Under the pieces are notes generated by a model. That model ran no database searches. It was given only the letters and a program-made list of their open reading frames with translations, and had not been told where the DNA came from. A program made the translations under genes and the position numbers. A stretch of 64,000 bases of DNA from an uncultured Bacteroidales bacterium (GTDB taxonomy: Bacteria; Bacteroidota; Bacteroidia; Bacteroidales; Bacteroidaceae): the NCBI GenBank assembly GCA_902760345.1, contig CACWFY010000010.1:1-64000 (forward strand), read 5' to 3'. Of the stretch, positions 1 through 8,721 are shown in pieces (the stretch's first letter is position 1; every line of letters starts with the position of its first letter).

Positions 1-130
1 TTACTTATCTGTTTATGTAAATCGTGTCAAAGAACTCTTTCTTTAATGCCAGCACCCCAGTTTTGAGGCGAAAGCGGATGCAAAGGTACAACAAAAATCC
101 GAAACATCAAAACTTTTATAGACTTTTTTT
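1..130 (-). promoter_or_regulatory. Promoter and leader of a leftward transcription unit outside the window
   Basis: Read leftward, the edge carries a -7 box TACCTTTG (81-88) with a TTTG about 19 bases upstream, matching the Bacteroidota sigma promoter pattern TTTG-N19-TAnnTTTG. About 80 bases of leader follow, including GAGTTCTTTGACA. I recall similar stretches just ahead of 16S rRNA genes in this order, so an rRNA operon leader is a plausible inference; the RNA itself is not in the window. I see no credible coding sequence in positions 1-203. Confidence 0.4.
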
Positions 131-203
131 ACAGAAAAATAAAAGTTTTCGCATTTCATTACAATGCGAAAAACTTTACACCTTATTATATATAATATAT
201 ACG

Positions 204-923
204 CTAGTTTCTTCTTCCGAAAATGCGGAGCAGGTAGATGAACAGATTGATGAAGTCAAGATAAAGCGTTAGTGCTCCAAGCAAAGCTAACTTCTGTGCT
301 CCCTCACCTGCATCGGGTGCCTGCAAAAGCATTTGTTTGATCTTCTGAGAGTCATAAGCTGTAAGACCCACAAAGATTAAAACACCCACATAACTCAATA
401 TCAACGTAAAGCCCGTGCTTTGGATAAACAGATTAACCACCGTAGCGATAATCAAGCCAATAAGTGCCATGATAAGATATTTTCCGATGGAAGAAAGATC
501 CGTCTTGGTCGTATAGCCAAGGAGAGCCATAGCCCCAAATGTACCAGCCGTAATAAAGAACACGGTTGCGACAGAAGAAGCCGTATACACCAAGAAGATA
601 TAGGACAACAATGCTCCATTGATGACCGAATAAAGGATAAACATCAATGTTGCCGTCGTCAGCGACAAGCGGTGGATGGCAGCACTAACCCCTATCACCA
701 AGGCAAATTCAGCAATAACCATTCCCCAGAAAAGTAACTGATTACCATAGATGGCCTGCAAGATGCCTGGACTTGTGGCTACTCCATACGATGTAAAACC
801 GGTAATGACCAGTGCAAGTGTCATCCATACATAAACTTTACGCATCAGCACTGGGAAAGCAGCAGACATAGACAGTTGCTGATCGGCTGTCAAGTCTCTT
901 AATTCATAATCGTTATAATTCAT
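204..923 (-). CDS. Bax inhibitor-1/YccA family membrane protein
   Basis: This 239-residue inner-membrane protein belongs to the BI-1 (TMBIM/YccA) family, whose bacterial members are pH-sensitive calcium leak channels or partners of the FtsH protease. It has about seven hydrophobic segments, starting near residue 30. The family's conserved acidic positions are visible late in the chain: AYDSQKIKQ near residue 190 and LYLDFINLF near residue 222. Full length for the family. It is transcribed alone from a TATCTTTG promoter 34 bases upstream of the ATG. The family call is firm; the physiological role here is inferred from the family only. Confidence 0.92.
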   Translation of the reverse strand: MNYNDYELRDLTADQQLSMSAAFPVLMRKVYVWMTLALVITGFTSYGVATSPGILQAIYGNQLLFWGMVIAEFALVIGVSAAIHRLSLTTATLMFILYSVINGALLSYIFLVYTASSVATVFFITAGTFGAMALLGYTTKTDLSSIGKYLIMALIGLIIATVVNLFIQSTGFTLILSYVGVLIFVGLTAYDSQKIKQMLLQAPDAGEGAQKLALLGALTLYLDFINLFIYLLRIFGRRN

Positions 924-956
924 GTCTTATTCCTTTCTTTCTAATGTTTGACGGAG

Positions 957-964
957 CAAAGATA
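957..964 (-). promoter_or_regulatory. -7 box TATCTTTG of the BI-1 family gene
   Basis: TATCTTTG on the minus strand fits TAnnTTTG, with a TTG about 20 bases upstream. The expected transcript starts roughly 27 bases ahead of the ATG at 923. Confidence 0.6.
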
Positions 965-1009
965 CACATTATTTTGGCTATGCGCAAGAGTTTCTAGAAA
1001 AATTAACCA

Positions 1010-4000
1010 TTATTCTCTTTTGGTAGTACACTCGTTGACAAGGTAGACAATGCTCATATACGGAATTCCCGTATTTGTTTCGAGACCAATTTCACAGGTG
1101 CGGCTGTTCGAATAGCCCACCACGATATGGTTCTCCTCTATCTGTGGGCGGAGTTTACGCAAGCCATACTTGTTCAACTCGGGGAAGGTGAATCCTCTGT
1201 CGCCAGCAAAGCCACAACAGCCGACCCCTTCTGGGAGGAACACCTTTGTAGAGCACATCTTTGCGAGGTTGATGAGATCGTCGGCTACTCCCATCTGCCG
1301 CGTTGAACAGGTAATATGTAGCGCTATCGGACGGTCGACAGGATGGAAATCCAGTCGCGGCACCAGATACTTCATAATAAATTCGGCAGGTTCGTAGAGA
1401 TGCATCTTCTTCATGACCTTTTTCATACGATGCAGACATGGACTCTGTGCGCATAGAACAGGATACTTACCTTCTTCGGAGGCCTTCCACAGAGCAGCCT
1501 CGAGTTCAGCACTCTTGCGGTCGGCGATATCGAGCATTCCCTTCGACTCCCAGATTTGTCCGCAACACATCCGTTCCATCCCTTCTGGGAAGATGACCTC
1601 GTAACCCGCTTTTGCCATCAGTTGGATTACCTCATCCACCAAGTCGTGAATCTTTCCACCATGTTTGGATTGTCCCATCGTCTGGTTAATACAACTGGGG
1701 AAATATACCACTTTGAGCGGCGAATGCTCTTCCTCTTTATGAGGTATAGACTTTTCGATGATAAACTGCGTGAGGTCGCTCTTCTTAGGCTGGCGATGCT
1801 TTTTGGGCATAGCCGTCGTCCATAGCGGCAAGCCCATCTTGTTCATGCCACGCGCAATACTGGTCATCAGCGTAGGTCCGAGGGTTACATGTCCCAAATG
1901 AGCCACATCGAGCACTACACGCAGACCACTCTTGATGCCTGCCATGTGGTTGGCGGCAAACTCGCCGAGCTTGTAGCCCGCAGGACTCTGATTCATATCC
2001 ATCTGACGGATGAGATGCGTCAACTCACCCGTATTGATCTTCATCGGGCACGATGTTGAGCAAAGTCCGTCGGTGGCGCAGGTCTGGTCGCCATAGTACT
2101 TATACTGCTTTTTGAGCGTAGCCAGGCGCTGGGGGTTAGAGCCCGTAGCGGTGAGATAGCGAATCTCGCGCTGCACGGCGATACGCATACGACTGGAGAG
2201 CGTGAGTCCGCACGACATGCAGTTGACCTCGCAGAAGCCACACTCTATACACTTGTTGGCGCGCTTCACCTGCTCAATGGTCTCCTTGGCCGTTGAGAGC
2301 GCAGGATCCATGAGGTAATGACCGCCGTCGGGCACGCTGTCGAAGTCGTAGTCGAGCACTGGCAGCGGTTTTAGACACTTGATGAAGCAGTCGGGGTCAT
2401 CGTTGAAGATAACGCCCTGGTTCAGCAATCCATCGGGGTCGAAAATCTGTTTGAGTTCCTTCATGGCCTCGTAGGCCTTGTCGCCCCACTCGTACTTCAC
2501 AAACGGTGCCATATTTCTACCAGTGCCGTGTTCGGCCTTGAGTGAGCCGTCGTAGCCCTCCACCACCAGCTTAGCCACATCGCGCATCATCTCGGCATAG
2601 CGTGCCACTTCGTGCTCATCGGCAAAGCTCTGGTTCAGGATGAAGTGGTAGTTGCCCTCGAATGCGTGACCATAGATACACGCGTCGTCGTAGCCGTGGT
2701 CGGCAATCAGCTTCTGCAGTTTCACTGTAGCCTCAGGCAGCGATTCTATCGGGAATGCCACATCCTCGATAAGGCACGATGTGCCCACAGGACGCGTACC
2801 GCCTACTGATGGGAAGATGCCCGAGCGGATGGCCCAGTACTTGCCATACACTGCAGGATCCTCAGTAAATTCGGCTGGGATATACAGGCGGAACTGACCC
2901 AGACACTCCTTAATCTTCTCGATCTTATCTATCAGCTGCTCGTGGGTTATGCCCTTGGTCTCAGTAAGTATCGCTGTCAGGTTGTGATAGTCGCCAGGCT
3001 CCACGCCCTCTATCTTGCCTGCATCCACATCTTTCATATACTGCAGATATACTGGGTCGTCTACCGACGATAGCGACTTGTAGTCGAGCATCTCGGCCGA
3101 CTTCACCACCAGATTCTCGGCGCTGTAGTCCAGGTCTTCCTCGCCAGCCTTCATCTTCTTCATAGCCACCACAGCCTCGCAACTCTCCTTCATCGTCATG
3201 AAGTAAACCATCGCCGAAGCCTTATACGGATAGTCCTTCAGCGTCTTCATCGTTACCTCCGACAGGAATGCCAGCGTGCCCTCGCTGCCTACCATCGAGT
3301 GGGCTATGATGTCGAACGGATCGTCATAAGCCACCAGTGGGCGAAGGTTCAGTCCCGTTACGTTCTTGATAGAGTATTTCTTGGTGATACGGTCGGCCAG
3401 TTCCTCGTCGGCACGCACCTTGTCGCGCAGCATCTCTATGTGCTGCAGAAATGCAGGATGAGTCTTGCGGAACTCCTCGCGACTCTTCTCGTCGCCAGTG
3501 TCCAGAATGGTACCATCAGTAAGTATGATGCGGGCCGAGATGAGCATGCGGTCGCTGTTGGCATGCACACCACAGTTCATGCCCGAAGCATTGTTAACCA
3601 CGATACCGCCCACCATAGCCGAACCTATCGATGCAGGATCGGGCGGGAACACACGGCTGTAGGGCTCCAGTATCTGATTAACCCTGCCACCCACGATACC
3701 AGGCTGGAGCCGGATGCTCTCCTGATTCTTGCCCAGTTCGTATTTCTCCCAGTGCTTACCGGCCACAATGAGCACGCTGTCCGTACAGCTTTGTCCGCTC
3801 AACGAGGTGCCAGCGGCACGGAAAGTAAACGGCAGCTTGTATTTGCGACACAACCCAACGATTTTTGAGATTTCCTCCTCACCGTCGCTACGCACAACGA
3901 CCTGCGGAATCTGACGATAGAAACTGGCATCGGTTCCCCAACCCAGAGTACGGAGCTCATCAGTATAAACGCGGTCTGAGGGCAGGAACTGCCGAAGCTC

Positions 4001-4027
4001 AGTTAAAAAAGAATTCAGCATAGGCAT
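1010..4027 (-). CDS. FAD-linked oxidase fused to 4Fe-4S/CCG domains, probable D-lactate (or glycolate-type) dehydrogenase
   Basis: A roughly 1005-residue fusion of a GlcD/Dld-like flavoprotein and a GlpC-like iron-sulfur protein. The N-terminal FAD-binding type-4 domain shows GTSLSGQS (near 85) and VVNNASGMNCG (near 145). It is followed by the FAD-oxidase C domain, a ferredoxin-like pair of clusters (CIECGFCEVNC near 590, CATDGLCSTSCP near 649) and two cysteine-rich CCG modules (CCGQIW near 820, CCGFAG near 936). The expected reaction is oxidation of a 2-hydroxyacid to the keto acid with electrons passed to the quinone pool at the membrane. It lies back to back with a lactate permease and lutABC, which favours D-lactate. 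I prefer ATG 4027 (or 4021) because the -7 box overlaps the further-upstream start. Confidence 0.85.
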   Translation of the reverse strand: MPMLNSFLTELRQFLPSDRVYTDELRTLGWGTDASFYRQIPQVVVRSDGEEEISKIVGLCRKYKLPFTFRAAGTSLSGQSCTDSVLIVAGKHWEKYELGKNQESIRLQPGIVGGRVNQILEPYSRVFPPDPASIGSAMVGGIVVNNASGMNCGVHANSDRMLISARIILTDGTILDTGDEKSREEFRKTHPAFLQHIEMLRDKVRADEELADRITKKYSIKNVTGLNLRPLVAYDDPFDIIAHSMVGSEGTLAFLSEVTMKTLKDYPYKASAMVYFMTMKESCEAVVAMKKMKAGEEDLDYSAENLVVKSAEMLDYKSLSSVDDPVYLQYMKDVDAGKIEGVEPGDYHNLTAILTETKGITHEQLIDKIEKIKECLGQFRLYIPAEFTEDPAVYGKYWAIRSGIFPSVGGTRPVGTSCLIEDVAFPIESLPEATVKLQKLIADHGYDDACIYGHAFEGNYHFILNQSFADEHEVARYAEMMRDVAKLVVEGYDGSLKAEHGTGRNMAPFVKYEWGDKAYEAMKELKQIFDPDGLLNQGVIFNDDPDCFIKCLKPLPVLDYDFDSVPDGGHYLMDPALSTAKETIEQVKRANKCIECGFCEVNCMSCGLTLSSRMRIAVQREIRYLTATGSNPQRLATLKKQYKYYGDQTCATDGLCSTSCPMKINTGELTHLIRQMDMNQSPAGYKLGEFAANHMAGIKSGLRVVLDVAHLGHVTLGPTLMTSIARGMNKMGLPLWTTAMPKKHRQPKKSDLTQFIIEKSIPHKEEEHSPLKVVYFPSCINQTMGQSKHGGKIHDLVDEVIQLMAKAGYEVIFPEGMERMCCGQIWESKGMLDIADRKSAELEAALWKASEEGKYPVLCAQSPCLHRMKKVMKKMHLYEPAEFIMKYLVPRLDFHPVDRPIALHITCSTRQMGVADDLINLAKMCSTKVFLPEGVGCCGFAGDRGFTFPELNKYGLRKLRPQIEENHIVVGYSNSRTCEIGLETNTGIPYMSIVYLVNECTTKRE

Positions 4028-4060
4028 AAAAAGAATAATTGTTACGTGTATTATTTTCTG

Positions 4061-4140
4061 CAAATATACAAATTATTTTCTGATATTTGCAATTTTTGTC
4101 CATATTTTCATCGATTATTTCAAATATTTTCGTATATTTG
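4061..4140. promoter_or_regulatory. Divergent promoters of the lactate locus
   Basis: Two -7 boxes of identical sequence TATATTTG face away from each other: minus strand at 4061-4068 (dehydrogenase) and plus strand at 4133-4140 (permease). The AT-rich 64 bases between them would hold both upstream elements, so a shared regulator could act on both. I recognise no operator. Confidence 0.55.
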
Positions 4141-4180
4141 CAACCATACTTATATAATAATAACTAAAACCCCACTCCCT

Positions 4181-5785
4181 ATGACAGCATTAGTTTCTGT
4201 TATCCCTATTCTACTACTGATTGTTCTGATGATGGGATTCAAAGTATCTGGTTACAAGAGTGCTATCATCACGCTTGCAGTAACAATCCTTTTGGCCCTG
4301 TTTGCCGTACCCGCTATGGGTATTATTCCTGAGAAGTATGTCGAGGCCTCGATCTTCGGTATCACGCTATGGTCGGTAGTCGAGGGCTTTCTCAAAGCTT
4401 GTTTTCCCATTATCCTGATTATCATCTGTGCCATCTTCAGCTACAACATCCTTTGCGAGACGAAGGAGATTGAGACCATCAAGACGCAGTTTATTCAGAT
4501 GACCAGCGACAAAGGCCTGCTGGTACTGTTGCTGACGTGGGGTCTTGGAGGCGTGCTCGAAGGTATGGCCGGCTTTGGCACCGCTGTAGCCATTCCTGCC
4601 GCCATCCTTATCGGCCTGGGCTTCAAGCCCATGTTCTCGGCTGTCATCTGTCTGGTGGCGAATACGGTGGCTGTAGGTTTCGGTGCTGTGGGACTGCCCG
4701 CTACGACCCTTGCCAATCAGGTGGCTGCCAGTGGTGTGGCCACTCCTGAGGAACTTTGCGAGGTTGCCACCTTTATTATATTACAACTGTCGCTGATGTT
4801 CTACATCACACCGTTCTTGATTCTGATGATGACCGACCGCAAGAAGATTCTGAAAAACATCACCATCGCCCTCTTCGTGGGTACATTCTCCATCGTTGTG
4901 CAGTTCTGCTGCGCCCACTTCATCGGCCCTGAGACGCCCGCCATTCTTGGTTCTGTGGCAGCCATCATCGCTATGCTGATATACAACAAGCTCTTTATCC
5001 GCGACGAGAATCCTGCCGACGAGGTCGTTGTCGAGAAGAAGAAGTTTGGTCTCGCTAAGACCCTCAAGGCTTGGAGCGTCTATGGTCTGATTATCTTCTT
5101 CATCCTGATTTCCAGCAAAATAGTGCCTTCCGTCAACGAAGTGCTGAACAACACGCTAGTCACGAAGTTCGACCTGCCCGTCATTGGCAACACGTTTAAG
5201 TTCGGCTGGCTGTCGAATGCCGGTCTGATGATTTTCCTCGGCGCTATGATTGGCGGACTGATTCAGGGCATGAGCTTTGGCCACCTGATGAAGCTGTTGG
5301 CCAAGACCACGCTGAACCTGCAGAAGACCGTTGTCACCATCTGCTGTCTGGTGGCTATGGCCATGCTGATGAACAACACGGGCATGACCAACGACATTGC
5401 CAAGGGACTGGTGCTGCTGACAGGTGCCGCCTTCCCGTTCTTCGCTCCGCTGATTGGTTCGATAGGCACGTTTGTGACGGGTTCAGCCACCAATGCCAAC
5501 ATCCTCTTTGGCAAGTTACAGGCTACTGCTGCCAGCGACCTCGGACTCGTCAATCAGGGCACGTTCTTTGGCGTCACGGGTAGCGAGACCAACTGGCTGG
5601 CTGCTGCCAACTGTGCAGGAAGTGAGGGTGGCAAGCTGCTCTCGCCGCAGTCGATAGCCATTGCTACAGCCGCCTGCGACATGGAAGGTCAGGACGGCGA
5701 CATCATGCGCAAGACCATGCCGTTTGCCATCTTCTGGATACTGATGAACGGCCTGATGGTATTCTTGGGACTGCACGTCATTTGA
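4181..5785 (+). CDS. lldP: L-lactate permease
   Basis: A 534-residue polytopic membrane protein of the LctP family, which imports lactate (and glycolate) with protons. It opens with a hydrophobic segment (ALVSVIPILLLIVLMMGFK) and has about a dozen or more membrane spans. Family features include the glycine-rich GGVLEGMAGFGTAVAIPAA near residue 125 and the C-terminal GVTGSETNWLAAANCAGS near residue 463. ATG 4181 was chosen over in-frame codons further upstream because those precede the expected transcription start after the TATATTTG box. It leads into lutABC on the same strand, coupling uptake to oxidation. Length is normal. Confidence 0.93.
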   Translation: MTALVSVIPILLLIVLMMGFKVSGYKSAIITLAVTILLALFAVPAMGIIPEKYVEASIFGITLWSVVEGFLKACFPIILIIICAIFSYNILCETKEIETIKTQFIQMTSDKGLLVLLLTWGLGGVLEGMAGFGTAVAIPAAILIGLGFKPMFSAVICLVANTVAVGFGAVGLPATTLANQVAASGVATPEELCEVATFIILQLSLMFYITPFLILMMTDRKKILKNITIALFVGTFSIVVQFCCAHFIGPETPAILGSVAAIIAMLIYNKLFIRDENPADEVVVEKKKFGLAKTLKAWSVYGLIIFFILISSKIVPSVNEVLNNTLVTKFDLPVIGNTFKFGWLSNAGLMIFLGAMIGGLIQGMSFGHLMKLLAKTTLNLQKTVVTICCLVAMAMLMNNTGMTNDIAKGLVLLTGAAFPFFAPLIGSIGTFVTGSATNANILFGKLQATAASDLGLVNQGTFFGVTGSETNWLAAANCAGSEGGKLLSPQSIAIATAACDMEGQDGDIMRKTMPFAIFWILMNGLMVFLGLHVI

Positions 5786-5860
5786 TTGGACAATTGGACA
5801 ATTTCACAATTGGACAATTGAATAGTAAATAGTGAAATAGTAAAATAGTAAAATGAAAAT
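5786..5860 (+). repeat. Short tandem micro-repeats in the lldP-lutA spacer
   Basis: The spacer is built from iterated short units: copies of TTGGACAAT alternating with TTCACAAT, then ATAGTAAA units. There is no terminator-like stem, so lldP and lutABC are probably co-transcribed. Confidence 0.6.
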
Positions 5861-6592
5861 ATGAAGGTAGGACTATTCATTCCCTGTTACGTGGACGCTG
5901 TCTATCCTGAGGTGGGCTTGGCAACGTGGAAGTTGCTGAAGCATCTGGGCATCGACGTGACCTATCCTGAGAAGCAGACCTGTTGCGGTCAGCCGATGGC
6001 CAACGCGGGGTTTGAGAAGCAGGCCATTCCCCTGGCCGAGAAGTTTGAGGAGAAGTTCAAGGGTTTCGACTATGTGGTGGCACCAAGTGTGTCGTGTACG
6101 GCGTTCATCAAGTTCAATTATCCGCGACTGATTGACCACGAGTGCGAGACGGCGAAACGCTGTATGGACGTCGTCGAGTTTCTGCACGACGTGGTAAAGG
6201 TCAACCGCCGCTTGGGCACGTTCCCCCATAAGGTCTCGCTGCACAACTCGTGTCACGGTGTCCGCGAGTTGGGACTGTCGAGTCCCAGCGAGGAGCACGT
6301 CGCTCCGTTCAACAAGATCAAGGACTTGCTGCAGCTTGTCGACGGCATTGACGTCGTCGAACCCAAGCGCCACGATGAGTGCTGTGGTTTCGGCGGCATG
6401 TTCTCTATCGAGGAGACGGCCGTCTGTGCGCAGATGGGCAAGGACAAGGTGGAGCGCCACATGCAGACGGGTGCTGAATACATCACGGGCCCCGACTGTT
6501 CGTGTCTGATGCATATGGCAGGCGTTGCCAAGAAGCAGGGCCTGGATATCAAGTTCAAACATGTCGTTGAGATTTTAGCAGCAGGATTATGA
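5861..6592 (+). CDS. lutA: Lactate utilization protein A, (Fe-S)-binding CCG-domain subunit
   Basis: A 243-residue protein with two cysteine-rich CCG modules, CCGQP near residue 41 and CCGFGG near 173, each with partner cysteines (IPCYVDA near 8; NSCHG near 129; PDCSC near 210). LutA is the heterodisulfide-reductase-like subunit of the LutABC complex, which oxidises L-lactate to pyruvate in the cytoplasm. Length is typical. Its stop overlaps the lutB start by four bases, so translation is coupled. The preceding permease and the LUD-domain proteins downstream make the assignment secure. Confidence 0.94.
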   Translation: MKVGLFIPCYVDAVYPEVGLATWKLLKHLGIDVTYPEKQTCCGQPMANAGFEKQAIPLAEKFEEKFKGFDYVVAPSVSCTAFIKFNYPRLIDHECETAKRCMDVVEFLHDVVKVNRRLGTFPHKVSLHNSCHGVRELGLSSPSEEHVAPFNKIKDLLQLVDGIDVVEPKRHDECCGFGGMFSIEETAVCAQMGKDKVERHMQTGAEYITGPDCSCLMHMAGVAKKQGLDIKFKHVVEILAAGL

Positions 6593-7956
6593 GTACACAA
6601 CATAGCAAAGCCGCCAAGCAGTTCTTGAAGAACCAGACATACGCCCACTGGCACGACGCCACGTTCTGGGCTGTACGCACCAAGCGCGACAATATGGCCT
6701 ATGGTCTTGACGAGTGGGAGCAGTTGCGCGAGAAAGCCTCAGCCATCAAGCGCCACACCATCACCCATCTCGACGAATATCTCGACCAGTTTGCCACCAA
6801 TGCCGAAAAGAACGGTGTCGAGGTACACTGGGCGAAGGATGCCAAGGAGTTCAACGAAATCGTCTACGGTATTCTGAAGAACCACAACGTGAAGAAGATG
6901 GTGAAGTCGAAGTCGATGCTCACTGAGGAGTGCGGCATGAACCCCTACCTCGAGGAGAAAGGCATTGAGGTGGTCGAAACCGACCTGGGCGAGCGCATCA
7001 TCCAGCTGAAGGGTCAGGCACCCTCGCACATCGTGATGCCCGCCATCCATCTGAGCCACGACGACGTGGGCGAGTTGTTCGAAGAGAAAGGCATCTCGAA
7101 GGAGAAGGGCAACCACGACCCCACGTACCTTACCTATCGTGCACGTCTCTCGCTGCGCAACGAGTTTCTGACCGCCGACGCAGGTATGACGGGTGCCAAC
7201 TTCGGCATTGCCGAGACGGGCGACATCGTAGTATGCACCAACGAGGGCAATGCCGACATGTCGACGTCGTGTCCGCGCCTGCACATCGCCGCCATCGGCT
7301 TGGAGAAAATCATTCCCAACTACGAGTGTCTGGCCGTCTTCCAGCGCATGCTCTGCCGAGCAGGTACGGGTCAGCCCACGACGACGTTTACGAGCCACTT
7401 CCGCAAGGCCCGTCCGACGGCCCACCACATGCACATCGTGCTGGTCGACAACGGCCGATCGGAGTGGATTGCCAACCCCGAGCACTGGGAGTCGCTGAAG
7501 TGCATCCGCTGTGGTTCGTGCATGAACACGTGCCCCGTCTATCGTCGCTCGGGCGGCTACTCGTACAGCTACTTCATTCCTGGCCCCATCGGCATCAACC
7601 TCGGCATGCTGCGCGACCCGCAGAAGCATTCGGGCAACGTCTCGGCCTGTACGCTGTGTCTCTCGTGCCAGACGCTGTGTCCCGTCAAGGTGAATCTGGG
7701 CGACCAGATATACCAGTGGCGCCAACAGCTGGACGACTTCGGCACGGCCAATCCTGAGAAGAAGCTGATGTGCCGTGGCATGTCGATGGTCTATGGCTCG
7801 CCAGGCCTCTACAACTTCGGCACGGGTCTCGCCCATTGGGCTAACCTCATCCCCTCGCCCATTATGAACTGCGGCCTGAACCCGTGGGCTGAAGGTCACA
7901 AGATGATGGAGTTCCCCAAGAAACCGTTCCACGAAATAATTAAGGACTATGAGTAG
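6589..7956 (+). CDS. lutB: Lactate utilization protein B, LUD and 4Fe-4S domains
   Basis: A 455-residue iron-sulfur subunit. An N-terminal LUD (DUF162) domain spans about residues 60-285. Two ferredoxin-like cluster motifs follow: CIRCGSCMNTCPVY near 304 and CTLCLSCQTLCPVK near 354. A C-terminal DUF3390-like tail closes the protein. It is the electron-transferring core of LutABC. It overlaps lutA by four bases and lutC by eight. Third codon positions are strongly G/C-rich compared with most of the window, possibly because of codon selection. Confidence 0.94.
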   Translation: MSTQHSKAAKQFLKNQTYAHWHDATFWAVRTKRDNMAYGLDEWEQLREKASAIKRHTITHLDEYLDQFATNAEKNGVEVHWAKDAKEFNEIVYGILKNHNVKKMVKSKSMLTEECGMNPYLEEKGIEVVETDLGERIIQLKGQAPSHIVMPAIHLSHDDVGELFEEKGISKEKGNHDPTYLTYRARLSLRNEFLTADAGMTGANFGIAETGDIVVCTNEGNADMSTSCPRLHIAAIGLEKIIPNYECLAVFQRMLCRAGTGQPTTTFTSHFRKARPTAHHMHIVLVDNGRSEWIANPEHWESLKCIRCGSCMNTCPVYRRSGGYSYSYFIPGPIGINLGMLRDPQKHSGNVSACTLCLSCQTLCPVKVNLGDQIYQWRQQLDDFGTANPEKKLMCRGMSMVYGSPGLYNFGTGLAHWANLIPSPIMNCGLNPWAEGHKMMEFPKKPFHEIIKDYE

Positions 7957-8563
7957 CAAGGAAGATATATTAAAGAAATATCGCGCGAACGTGCGCGAGC
8001 GGTTCGACATGCCTGACCTGAGCGACATTGCGGCCACGACCTACCCCGACCCGCTGTTGCAGTTTATGAACATGACCAAGAACGTGGGCGGCAACGCCAT
8101 CGAGGTCGACAAGGGTCGCGACGTGAACGAACTCATCCGCGAACTGTATCCCGACGCCAAAGAGATAGCCTCGAACCTGCCCGAAATCACCATTGCCACG
8201 CGCAATCCCGATGAGGTCGGCCGTGCGCGCGACCTGAACGGCACCGACGTCGGCATCATCCGCGGCTCGTTCGGCGTGGCCGAGAACGCCTGCGTGTGGA
8301 TTCCCCAGCAGATGAAGGAGAAGGCCGTCTGCTTCATCTCAGAGAACCTTGTCATCCTGCTCGACAAAAAGCAGATTGTCAACAACATGCACGAGGCCTA
8401 CGCCCGTCTGTCGAAGCGCGAAGGCTGTGGCGCCGACGAGTTCGACCAGTACGGCTACGGCACGTTCATCAGCGGTCCGTCGAAGACAGCCGACATCGCA
8501 CAGGTGCTGGTGATGGGAGCCCAGGCCGCCCGAAGCGCCACCGTGCTGCTGTTGGACGAATAA
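7949..8563 (+). CDS. lutC: Lactate utilization protein C (LUD domain)
   Basis: A 204-residue protein consisting of a LUD (DUF162) domain, with GIIRGSFGVAENACVW in the middle and a C-terminal YGTFISGPSKTADI segment that is conserved in the family. LutC is the third LutABC subunit. It starts eight bases before the lutB stop and is followed at once by a strong terminator, so it closes the operon. Like lutB it is unusually G/C-rich at third positions. Confidence 0.92.
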   Translation: MSSKEDILKKYRANVRERFDMPDLSDIAATTYPDPLLQFMNMTKNVGGNAIEVDKGRDVNELIRELYPDAKEIASNLPEITIATRNPDEVGRARDLNGTDVGIIRGSFGVAENACVWIPQQMKEKAVCFISENLVILLDKKQIVNNMHEAYARLSKREGCGADEFDQYGYGTFISGPSKTADIAQVLVMGAQAARSATVLLLDE

Positions 8564-8602
8564 GGATAAAAGGGGTGACCATTATAGGCACCCCTTTATC
8601 TT
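8564..8602 (+). terminator. Rho-independent terminator of the lut operon
   Basis: AAAGGGGTG pairs with CACCCCTTT across a 12-base loop, flanked by GATA/TATC and followed by CTTTT. It begins right after the lutC stop codon. Confidence 0.8.
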
Positions 8603-8613
8603 TTCCTACATCA

Positions 8614-8640
8614 TATACACCTTACGCAACACAGGCAACG
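8614..8640 (+). repeat. Left copy of the 27-bp inverted repeat
   Basis: It begins TATACACCTTACGCAAC and ends GGCAACG. Inward it continues with GCGGCAACAG, giving GCAAC motifs at 8626, 8635 and 8643. Another GTCAACGCGGCAACG lies near 8705, just before the primase-like gene's stop codon. Confidence 0.85.
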
Positions 8641-8721
8641 CGGCAACAGCGAGAGCAAAGCGGAGCTTGCTCCAGCTATGCCGAGCGCAAGCAGTGTCGA
8701 CATCGTCAACGCGGCAACGTT

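Noticed and set aside
6739-8037. Minus-strand 432-codon frame opposite lutB/lutC
   Set aside because: A shadow caused by G/C-rich third positions in lutB; no motif, start signal or promoter.
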